The notes beneath the pieces are model-generated. The model made no database searches, was not told the origin of the DNA, and was given only the letters and a program-made list of their open reading frames with translations. A stretch of DNA of 64,000 bases, from positions 124,001 through 188,000 of the forward strand of contig NZ_JAJNCZ010000005.1 of the NCBI RefSeq assembly GCF_021026345.1, given 5' to 3'. A program made the translations under genes and the position numbers. Positions 52,122 through 59,610 of this stretch are shown here, in pieces. Every line of letters starts with the position of its first letter. Within the stretch, counting starts at the first letter, position 1. Origin of the DNA: Rhizobium sp. GN54. GTDB taxonomy: Bacteria > Pseudomonadota > Alphaproteobacteria > Rhizobiales > Rhizobiaceae.

Positions 52122-52225
52122 TCCGGAGTAACTCCGGAGGAATCCGGCTCACCGCATTGTCCAACGCCGAAGCGATCCCGCTTCGGCCGGTAATGCTCGG
52201 GCGGCCGGCGGCGACGCCGCCGGCC
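52122..52225. promoter_or_regulatory. three consecutive hairpins between binding-protein and permease genes
   Basis: The inverted repeats are TCCGGAG/CTCCGGA (52122-52138), GCCGAAGCG/CGCTTCGGC (52166-52187) and GGCCGGCGGC/GCCGCCGGCC (52203-52225), all perfect with loops of 3-4 bases. They lie in the 135-base gap inside the operon. Such structures usually protect the binding-protein message and lower read-through to the permeases. No T-run follows. Confidence 0.65.
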
Positions 52226-52250
52226 AGGCTCCCTTGAAGACGAGAGTGAC

Positions 52251-52982
52251 ATGGCTGCTGATCCCGCGACCCTGATCAACTGGGGCCTTCTGGCGCTCGA
52301 ACCGCCGGGCTGGGGCGGCGTGCTCCTGGGCGGCCTCCTGAATTCGATCAAGATCGCGCTCGGCGGCTATGCGCTCGGCCTGCTGCTCGGAACCGGCGGC
52401 GCCTTCGGCAAGCTTTATGGCGGACCCGTGCTGAAGGATCTGCTCGAGGTCTATACCACCCTCGTCCGCGCCATTCCCGAGCTCGTGCTCATCCTGCTGC
52501 TCTACTATGCGGGAACGGATCTTCTCAACCAGCTGACGGCGGCGATGGGCTACGGCCCCGTCGACATCAGCGGGCTCGCCGCCGGCATCTTCGTCATCGG
52601 CGTCGTGCAGGGCGCCTATTCGACCGAGGTGCTGCGCGGGGCGATCAAGGCCGTGCCGGCCGGACAGATCGAGGCTGCCCGCGCCTACGGCATGGCGCCG
52701 ACCCAGATCATGCGCCGCATCACGCTTCCCGCCATGCTGCCGCACGCCATTCCCGGCCTTTCCAACCTCTGGCTGATCGCCACGAAGGACACGGCCCTTC
52801 TGGCCGTCGTCGGCTTCAGCGAACTGACGCTGGTGACGCGGCAGGCGGCGGGCAGCACCAAGGCCTATCTCCTGTTCTTCTGCGCTGCCGGCGCGCTGTA
52901 CCTGGCGCTGACGCTCGTCTCGAATATCGTCATCCGCATCATCGAAACCCGCGCCCGGCGCGGCATGGTGGCCCCGGCATGA
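52251..52982 (+). CDS. polar amino acid ABC transporter permease (HisQ type)
   Basis: A 243-residue inner-membrane permease with five transmembrane helices. The EAA coupling loop reads GQIEAARAYGMAPTQIMRRITLP, and TTLVRAIPELVLILLLYY is the typical helix-3 region. The stop overlaps the next permease start by four bases (ATGA), so the two pore subunits are coupled. Confidence 0.92.
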   Translation: MAADPATLINWGLLALEPPGWGGVLLGGLLNSIKIALGGYALGLLLGTGGAFGKLYGGPVLKDLLEVYTTLVRAIPELVLILLLYYAGTDLLNQLTAAMGYGPVDISGLAAGIFVIGVVQGAYSTEVLRGAIKAVPAGQIEAARAYGMAPTQIMRRITLPAMLPHAIPGLSNLWLIATKDTALLAVVGFSELTLVTRQAAGSTKAYLLFFCAAGALYLALTLVSNIVIRIIETRARRGMVAPA

Positions 52983-53803
52983 CCGTCGAGACAAGCACAG
53001 TCGAGGCCACTGCCCTGACCGAGCTTCCGGGCGGGAGGGCCTTCCTGAAGCCGCACCGGATCATCCTGCTCGCCATAGCCGTGATCGCGATCTTCTGCAT
53101 GGCCTGGTTCATGCGCTGGGACTGGATACCGGACTATGCCGGACGGCTTGCCCAGGGGGGCGGCGTCACCCTGCTGATGCTCTTCAGCACCTGCATTCTC
53201 GGCTTCCTCTTCGCCGTCCCTCTCGGGCTCGTACAGGTCACCGGCCCCTGGCCGCTGAAGATGCTGGCCAGGACCTTCTGCACCATCATCCGCGGCACGC
53301 CGCTGCTCCTGCAGCTGTGGCTGCTGTACTACGGGCTGGGATCGCTCTTTCCGCAGTTTCCCGCCATTCGGGACTCCTTCCTCTGGCCCTATCTGCGCGA
53401 GGCCTGGCCCTATGGCGTCGCAGCGCTGACGATCTCCTTTGCCGCCTACGAAGGCGAGGTGATGCGCGGCGCCTTCGCCGGCGTTCCGGCCGGCGAGCTC
53501 GAGGCCGCCCGGGCCTACGGCATGAGCCGGTGGAAGGTGTTCCGGCGCATCTGGCTGCCGCGCGCCGTCCATCGCGCATTGCCGACGCTGAACGGCGAGA
53601 CCGTGCTGCAGTTGAAGTCGACGCCGCTGGTGGCGACGATCACCGTTGTCGACGCCTACGCCGTCATCTCCAAGATCCGGCAGACGACCTACCTCACCTA
53701 CGAACCGCTGCTGTTCCTGGCGCTCATCTACCTCTGCCTGACCGCCATCCTCGTCGTGGCGTTCCGCACGCTCGAAAACAAGATTCCAACCCGTGGTGCC
53801 TGA
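52979..53803 (+). CDS. polar amino acid ABC transporter permease (HisM type)
   Basis: A 274-residue permease homologous to the previous one, with a longer hydrophilic N-terminus (about 25 residues). It has FCTIIRGTPLLLQLWLLYYG and the EAA loop GELEAARAYGMSRWKVFRRI. It completes the importer with the HisQ-type subunit, ATPase and binding protein. Confidence 0.92.
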   Translation: MTVETSTVEATALTELPGGRAFLKPHRIILLAIAVIAIFCMAWFMRWDWIPDYAGRLAQGGGVTLLMLFSTCILGFLFAVPLGLVQVTGPWPLKMLARTFCTIIRGTPLLLQLWLLYYGLGSLFPQFPAIRDSFLWPYLREAWPYGVAALTISFAAYEGEVMRGAFAGVPAGELEAARAYGMSRWKVFRRIWLPRAVHRALPTLNGETVLQLKSTPLVATITVVDAYAVISKIRQTTYLTYEPLLFLALIYLCLTAILVVAFRTLENKIPTRGA

Positions 53804-53804
53804 C

Positions 53805-54974
53805 ATGAACATACGCGCTGCCCTCACCAATGCGATGCCGGAACTGACCGCGATCCGCCAGGACCTGCACGCCCATCCGGAGCTCGGGCTCGAGGAGGTG
53901 CGCACGTCGGAGCTGATCGCCCGCCATCTCGAGAGCTACGGCTACAAGGTGACGCGCGGACTTGCGAAGACGGGCCTGGTCGCGACGCTGACGAACGGCA
54001 CCGGCCGGCGTTCCGTCGGCATCCGCGCCGACATCGACGCCCTGCCGATCCTGGAGGAGACCGGCCTGCCCTATGCCAGCAGGACACCGGGGCTGATGCA
54101 CGCCTGCGGCCATGACGGGCACACGACGATGCTGCTCGGGGCTGCGCGCGCCATCGCCGAGCGGCGTAACTTCGACGGCACCGTCCACCTGATCTTCCAG
54201 CCGGCCGAGGAGAATTTCGGCGGCGCCCGGATCATGGTCGAGGAGGGACTGTTCGACCGCTTCCCCTGCGACGCCGTCTTCGCGCTCCACAACGAGCCGG
54301 CGCTGCCCTTCGGCCAGTTCTATTTCCGCGAAGGCGCGATCATGGCCGCCGTCGACGAGGCGACCATCACGGTCAGCGGCCGCGGCGGCCACGGCGCCGA
54401 GCCGCAGGAGACGGCGGACCCGATCGTCGCCGGCGCCTCGATCGTGATGGCCCTGCAGACGATCGTCTCCCGCAACATCCATCCGCTCGATCCGACCGTC
54501 GTCACCGTCGGCTCGTTCCATGGCGGCACGGCCAGCAACATCATTCCGGGGCGCGCCGAGATCGTCGTCGGCATCCGCTCGTTCGATCCCGGCGTGCGCG
54601 ATGAGCTGGAACGGCGCATACGCCTGATTGCCGAACGCCAGGCGGAAAGCTACGCGACGACCGCCACCGTGGATTACCTGCGCAGCTACGACGCCACCAT
54701 CAACCATAAGCGTGAGACTGACCTTCTGCGGGACATCGCCATTCGATTTGCGGGTGCCGACAAGGTCATGGACCTCCCCCGCCCCTTCATGGGCAGCGAG
54801 GATTTCGCCTATATGCTGAAGGAGCGCCCCGGCAGCTACTTCTTCCTCGGCGCGAAGACCTCCGAAAGTGACCCGCCGCTCCACCATCCGGGTTACAATT
54901 TCAACGACGATCTGCTGCCGGTGGGCGCCGCCTTCTGGACGGAAGTGGCCGAAAGCTACCTGAAGCCGGCCTGA
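53805..54974 (+). CDS. M20-family amidohydrolase (hippurate hydrolase/aminoacylase type)
   Basis: A 389-residue metallopeptidase-fold hydrolase. Metal ligands are in MHACGHDGHTTM, PAEENFGGA and near the C-terminus (MGSEDFAYML). The dimerisation domain includes VSGRGGHGAEP. These enzymes hydrolyse N-acyl amino acids in the cytoplasm. The ATG at 53805 lies one base past the permease stop; an upstream GTG at 53793 is possible. Co-transcription with the importer suggests that the imported compound is an N-acylated or conjugated amino acid. Confidence 0.9.
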   Translation: MNIRAALTNAMPELTAIRQDLHAHPELGLEEVRTSELIARHLESYGYKVTRGLAKTGLVATLTNGTGRRSVGIRADIDALPILEETGLPYASRTPGLMHACGHDGHTTMLLGAARAIAERRNFDGTVHLIFQPAEENFGGARIMVEEGLFDRFPCDAVFALHNEPALPFGQFYFREGAIMAAVDEATITVSGRGGHGAEPQETADPIVAGASIVMALQTIVSRNIHPLDPTVVTVGSFHGGTASNIIPGRAEIVVGIRSFDPGVRDELERRIRLIAERQAESYATTATVDYLRSYDATINHKRETDLLRDIAIRFAGADKVMDLPRPFMGSEDFAYMLKERPGSYFFLGAKTSESDPPLHHPGYNFNDDLLPVGAAFWTEVAESYLKPA

Positions 54975-55126
54975 AGCGAATCACCGTTCGCGCCGTAGCA
55001 GCGAGCCATTAACATAATGTGACGTTTTTTCGGCAGGGGCCACTTAACACACAGGCCCCGCGCCCCATATGATATTTTCGCATGCACGAGGATGTCCGAT
55101 GTTACCCGCAATCAGAGGACCTCAAG

Positions 55127-55369
55127 ATGAAGACATTCGTTGTATCGATCGCTGTCATGGCCTTTGCGGCCTCTAGTGCATTCGCAGCCCTCGGAAATTT
55201 CGATCGCGCAAGGTTCGGCGACCCGATCGTTGCGTCCAATGAGAGCATGATCGACCAGACCGTCACCGGTTCCGTCGAGCCACAAGTCTGCAAGTTCGGC
55301 GTCAAGACGGTTCGGCGTTGCGTCGACCCATCCGCCAGGCCGACCGAAGAGGGCATCCGCAAGGACTAG
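55127..55369 (+). CDS. small secreted hypothetical protein
   Basis: An 80-residue protein with a clear Sec signal peptide (MKTFVVSIAVMAFAASSAFA, cleavage after AFA). The short mature part has two cysteines (PQVCKFGVKTVRRCVDPS). AGAGGACCTC precedes the ATG at 55127; the frame opens 15 codons earlier. It probably resides in the periplasm, with the cysteines forming a disulfide. Function unknown. Confidence 0.7.
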   Translation: MKTFVVSIAVMAFAASSAFAALGNFDRARFGDPIVASNESMIDQTVTGSVEPQVCKFGVKTVRRCVDPSARPTEEGIRKD

Positions 55370-55392
55370 CCCGAAGCATCGATCCCCCCAAT

Positions 55393-55417
55393 TGACCGCC
55401 CATGCGGCGGGCGGTCA
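55393..55417. terminator. hairpin downstream of the small secreted protein gene
   Basis: A perfect 9-bp inverted repeat, TGACCGCCC/GGGCGGTCA, with a 7-base loop, begins 24 bases after the stop. There is no T-run, so termination would need help. The rest of 55418-55660 shows no gene. Confidence 0.4.
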
Positions 55418-55660
55418 GGCGGGGAGCGTCCTATCTCCCGAAAGCACATCCGGAGCAACAGCGCGCCAAGGTCGCGGATGGCGACCGATATCGGCGGTGC
55501 TCCCAGTGCGTCTTGGTGCGTCTTGCGCCACACGTTCGGGGCAGGAGATGGCGGTCGCCGTATTTTTATATTAGCAACTATTAAAATAAAGAGATCGCCC
55601 CCATATATGGCGCTGGGCTTGAGGATCGCGTGGGACTTCCTTTGATCCGAGGATCTCGAC

Positions 55661-55879
55661 ATGAGAGCACTTGTCTTTTCCGCTGCCATCCTGGCCGTGT
55701 CGGCCACGACGGCGATCGCATTCCCGGCCAGTTTCGGCCTGCCCCATTTCGTCCGGGTCGACCAATGGCCAGATGCCGGTGTGTTCGAACCCGCAGCACG
55801 GATGCAAGCCAGGCCGAGTGCGTGCCGAACTGTTGCGCCAACCGACAGGCGATGCCGTCTTCCGGAGGCGCAGAAATAG
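55661..55879 (+). CDS. putative small secreted protein, possibly frameshifted
   Basis: A 72-residue frame starting with a good signal peptide (MRALVFSAAILAVSATTAIA) behind GAGGATCTC. The mature portion becomes Arg/Cys rich and less natural after about residue 45. In the +1 frame from about 55800 the sequence reads TDASQAECVPNCCANRQAMP, which looks more protein-like, so a frameshift relative to an ancestral gene is possible. The following 351 bases up to the chorismate mutase have no supported gene. Confidence 0.4.
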   Translation: MRALVFSAAILAVSATTAIAFPASFGLPHFVRVDQWPDAGVFEPAARMQARPSACRTVAPTDRRCRLPEAQK

Positions 55880-56230
55880 CCGCACGTCGGCGGCGGCCTG
55901 TTCCGAATCTCCGCGGCCTTGCGGCGGCCGGCGAGCGGGTTGCTGCGCCATGTGCCTCACCCTGGGTAAGCCTCTTCAACCGACCGCAACCTATTAGAGA
56001 ATATTAATTTAAGTCTCGCTCAAGCTTCATCGTCTAGAACTGTCCTTGCCAGCATACGGGACCGCCGGAAGACAGGAACAGGACCGCACCCTCCCTGAAT
56101 TTCGCGCGGCCCGTATGTGGCACAGCGCCGCCCGGCGCGCTTTCGCCTTTCCTCCCCGCCTCTGCTTTGTTACAGCCAACCGCAATGTCCGCGGCGGCGG
56201 ACCGACGTTTGCATAGAAGCGGAGACGGGA

Positions 56231-56527
56231 ATGTCCGAAAAAGCAGCCGATTGCCGGACCATGGCGGAAATTCGCGACAACATCGACCGGATCGACCGGG
56301 CGCTGATGGATCTCTTTGCGGAACGCTGGACCTTCATCGGCCGCGCCGCCGAGATCAAGGCCGAACTTGGCCTGAAGGCAGACATTCCCGCACGCGTCGA
56401 CGAGGTTCGCAACAATGCCCGCGAAAACGCGCTGGCACGCGGCCTCGACGGCGATTTCTACGACGGCCTCTGGGCACAACTCATCCGCCACTCGATCGAG
56501 CATGAGGAAAAGACGCTCGGCAGGTAG
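56231..56527 (+). CDS. chorismate mutase (AroQ type)
   Basis: A 98-residue all-helical AroQ-class chorismate mutase (chorismate to prephenate). It shows MAEIRDNIDRIDRALMDLFAERW with the conserved Arg and Asp, then the Lys in AAEIKAELGL, and a C-terminal helix with LIRHSIEHEEKTL. CGGAGACGG precedes the ATG at 56231. It has no signal peptide, so it is cytoplasmic. A related role (isochorismate-pyruvate lyase) cannot be excluded. Confidence 0.88.
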   Translation: MSEKAADCRTMAEIRDNIDRIDRALMDLFAERWTFIGRAAEIKAELGLKADIPARVDEVRNNARENALARGLDGDFYDGLWAQLIRHSIEHEEKTLGR

Positions 56528-56581
56528 CGCTGCCGGCGGGCGCAAGGCGGGCGGCGGGACGCGCCCGCCGCCATCTACCCG

Positions 56582-57574
56582 TCAGATCTGGTTGCGGCGA
56601 CCGAGGTGGTTCTCCCAGTCGAGCGCTGTGCGCACGATGAAGGCGAGATCGTCGTGTTGCGGCTTCCAGTTCAGTTCCTTCATCGCCACCGACGGGTTGG
56701 CGACGATCGAGACGGCATCGCCCGGCCGGCGCCCGGCGATGCGCACCGGGAAATCGACGCCGGAAACCTCCTTGACGCGGTTCAGCACCTCCAGCACGGA
56801 GAAGCCCCGGCCGTAGCCGCAATTGGCGACGATCGAACCGCCGCCGGCGCGCATGCGCTCGAGCGCCTTCAGATGCGCATTGGCGAGGTCGGAGACGTGG
56901 ATATAGTCGCGCACGCAGGTGCCGTCCGGCGTCGCATAGTCGGTGCCGTAGACGTCCATGCCCTGCCGCTTTCCAAGGGCCGCTTCCGAAGCGACCTTGA
57001 TCAGGTGCGTCGCCCCCTTGGTCGACTGGCCTGTGCGGCCGCGCGGATCGGCGCCTGCGACGTTGAAGTAGCGAAGGGCGGTATAGGCAAGGTCATGGGC
57101 GAGCGCGGTGTCCCGCAGCATAATCTCCGTCATCAGCTTCGACGAGCCATAGGGCGATTCCGGGCTCAGCGGAGCAGTTTCCTCGACCGGGTCGGCCGTC
57201 TGCGGCGTGCCGTAGACGGCGGCGGTCGAGGAGAATACGAAATGCGGTACACCGGCCTCGACGGCGGCCGCGATCAGCGCACGCGACTTGACCGTGTTGT
57301 TCTCGTAGTAACCAAGGGGATCGGAAACCGATTCCGGCACGACGATCGATCCGGCGAAGTGGATGATCGCGTCGATGGAGTTCTCGGCGAAGATCCGTCT
57401 CAGCAGTTCGCGGTCGGCAATATCGCCCTCGTAGAAGCGGGCCTCCGGCGCAATCGCCCAGCGAAAGCCGGTGGACAGGCGATCGACGACGACGACCTCC
57501 TCCCCGGCATCATGAAGCGCCCAGACCATGTGCGAGCCGATATAGCCCGCTCCGCCCGTCACCAATACCGCCAT
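56582..57574 (-). CDS. galE: UDP-glucose 4-epimerase
   Basis: A 330-residue extended short-chain dehydrogenase with the NAD motif GGAGYIGSH, SSTAAVYGTP, the active-site YGSSK, and RYFNVAGADPRGR. It interconverts UDP-glucose and UDP-galactose, feeding exopolysaccharide and LPS synthesis in rhizobia (the exoB function). GAAGACGGG precedes the ATG. It is convergent with the chorismate mutase gene. Confidence 0.94.
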   Translation of the reverse strand: MAVLVTGGAGYIGSHMVWALHDAGEEVVVVDRLSTGFRWAIAPEARFYEGDIADRELLRRIFAENSIDAIIHFAGSIVVPESVSDPLGYYENNTVKSRALIAAAVEAGVPHFVFSSTAAVYGTPQTADPVEETAPLSPESPYGSSKLMTEIMLRDTALAHDLAYTALRYFNVAGADPRGRTGQSTKGATHLIKVASEAALGKRQGMDVYGTDYATPDGTCVRDYIHVSDLANAHLKALERMRAGGGSIVANCGYGRGFSVLEVLNRVKEVSGVDFPVRIAGRRPGDAVSIVANPSVAMKELNWKPQHDDLAFIVRTALDWENHLGRRNQI

Positions 57575-57643
57575 CCCGTCTTCTCCGATCCTGTTTCACG
57601 CGCCGAATAGAGCGCGATCGTAACGAAGATGTAAATATGGCGA

Positions 57644-58810
57644 TCAGAGGGCGGCGATGTAGCGCGACAGCCTTCCGGCCGCATCCTCCACCTGCGCAGT
57701 ATCGCGCAGGAAGCAGGCCCTGAGGAAGAGCGACCCGCCCTCGCCGAAGGCCGTGCCGGGGGCGAGGCCCACGCCCGTCTTGTCGACGATGTCGAGTGCT
57801 GCCTGCCGCGCGTCGGTGACGCCGTCGATCTTGAGAAAGGTGTAGAGGGCGCCGTCCGGCTTCAGGGTCTCCACCCGATTCGTGGCGATCAGTGCATCGC
57901 AGAGCAGGTCGCGGTTGCACGCCGCCTTATCGATATTGGCCTGGACGAAGGCGTCGCCCTCGTCGAGGGCGGCAACCGCGCCCTTCTGCATGAACTGGGC
58001 GACGCCCGAAGTCGAGTACTGCACCAGGTTCTCGAGCACCTGGCCCATCTGCGGCGGCGCCACGATCCAGCCGACGCGCCAGCCCGTCATCGACCAGTTC
58101 TTCGAGAAGGAATTGACGAAGACGACGCGGTCGCCGTCCTCCATCACGTCGAGGAAGGAGGGTGCCCGGCCGCCGGCATAGAAGTAGCGCGCATAGATCT
58201 CGTCGGCCATGATCCACAGGCCGCGCCGGCGGGCGACCTCCAGCAGGGCCTGCAGGTCCTCCCGCGTCGCCGTCCAGCCGGTGGGATTGGACGGCGTGTT
58301 GACGAAGAGCACCCGGGTCAGCGGCGTGATCGTGGCTTCGAGGCGATCGAGTTCCAGCCGCCAGCGACCGTCGGCAAACTGCAGCGGTACGGCGAGCGGG
58401 CGCACGCCGGCAATCTCGGCTGCGGCGGCCAGGTTCGGCCAGGCCGGCGTCAGGTAGACGATGTCATCGCCCGGCCCGGTCAGCGCCTGCAGCGCGAGCT
58501 GGATCGCCTGCATGCCGGAACCGACGACGTAGAAATGCTCTGGCGACAGCGCATGGCCGAAATGGCGGGCGTAGTAGCGCGCCAGCGCCTGCCGCAGTTC
58601 CGGTATGCCGCGCTGCCAGGTGTAGAAGGTCTCGCCAGCCTTCAGGGCCGCCATGGCCGCATCGGAGATGAACTGCGGCGTCGGCAGATCGCCCTCGCCG
58701 ACCCAGAGCGGGATCAGCCCGTCCCTGTGGCGCGCATAGTTGACCAGTTCGACGATGCCGCTCTCCGGCGCGTTCAGCGCGCGCGGGCTCAGTTGGCCGA
58801 GAATATCCAT
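57644..58810 (-). CDS. class I/II pyridoxal-phosphate aminotransferase
   Basis: A 388-residue aspartate-aminotransferase-fold protein. The PLP lysine is in FSKNWSMTGWRVGW, with NTPSNPTG and MADEIYARYF upstream and FLRACFLRD as the carboxylate-binding Arg region. Substrate is not known; the nearby chorismate mutase makes an aromatic or prephenate aminotransferase conceivable, but the two genes are on different strands. It lies 69 bases upstream of galE. Confidence 0.88.
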   Translation of the reverse strand: MDILGQLSPRALNAPESGIVELVNYARHRDGLIPLWVGEGDLPTPQFISDAAMAALKAGETFYTWQRGIPELRQALARYYARHFGHALSPEHFYVVGSGMQAIQLALQALTGPGDDIVYLTPAWPNLAAAAEIAGVRPLAVPLQFADGRWRLELDRLEATITPLTRVLFVNTPSNPTGWTATREDLQALLEVARRRGLWIMADEIYARYFYAGGRAPSFLDVMEDGDRVVFVNSFSKNWSMTGWRVGWIVAPPQMGQVLENLVQYSTSGVAQFMQKGAVAALDEGDAFVQANIDKAACNRDLLCDALIATNRVETLKPDGALYTFLKIDGVTDARQAALDIVDKTGVGLAPGTAFGEGGSLFLRACFLRDTAQVEDAAGRLSRYIAAL

Positions 58811-58974
58811 CGTGTCTCCATCAGAACCTGGTCATGCCACAACGCGCGGCATCCAGGCGGGCAATCCTTAGCGGGATTCGATTGCCCGATCACGCCAGTT
58901 TCTCTGACGGTCCGATCGATTTCGGTGATGGAAAGAGAGCGGCCCCGACGGCGATCGCCGGGGCCCGGAGCAGC

Positions 58975-59406
58975 TCAGACCGCCGGCCGCGACTTCAGGA
59001 GGTCGCGGATTTCCGTCAGCAGCGCCACGTCGGCCGGCGGCGGCGCAGCCTCGGCGGCCTTCTTCTTTTCGACGCTGGCGCGCACGCGGTTGACCGCCTT
59101 GATCATCAGGAAAATGATCCAGGCCAGAATGAGGAAGTTGATCAGCACCGTGATGAAGCTGCCATAGGCGAAGACCGCACCCTGCTCGCGCGCAGCAGCA
59201 AGCGAGCTTGCCGTCACGTTTGAGGAAAGCGGCAGGAAGTAGTTCGAGAAATCAAAGCCGCCACCCGTCAGGGCGCCGACGATCGGCATCACGAGGTCGT
59301 TGACGACCGAATCGACAATCTTGCTGAAGGCCGCGCCGATGATCACGCCGACGGCGAGGTCCATCACATTGCCGCGGGCGATAAACTCCTTGAACTCGTT
59401 GAGCAT
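58975..59406 (-). CDS. mscL: large-conductance mechanosensitive channel
   Basis: A 143-residue MscL with the N-terminal amphipathic [27 protein letters not shown], two transmembrane helices, and a C-terminal helical bundle ending [10 protein letters not shown]. It releases solutes on osmotic downshift. The ATG at 59406 follows AGGAGAAGGG, and the open frame upstream has no family sequence. Confidence 0.96.
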   Translation of the reverse strand: MLNEFKEFIARGNVMDLAVGVIIGAAFSKIVDSVVNDLVMPIVGALTGGGFDFSNYFLPLSSNVTASSLAAAREQGAVFAYGSFITVLINFLILAWIIFLMIKAVNRVRASVEKKKAAEAAPPPADVALLTEIRDLLKSRPAV

Positions 59407-59610
59407 TCCCTTCTCCTCTTGCTGCATGACAGTGGCAGCGTAATTTAGATTCTCCGCAGAGGGAACCGTCCGGACGCATTCCTCCACCACACTGCAACCA
59501 CCTTTCCGCTATGGGACTTAAGTCAAGGCCCGCCCCGATTTTCTTTGCCGTTTTAATGTCCTATGGTGCCCTCGGCGGACGGGAGGGGTCCGTCGACGAC
59601 CGGAGGACGC

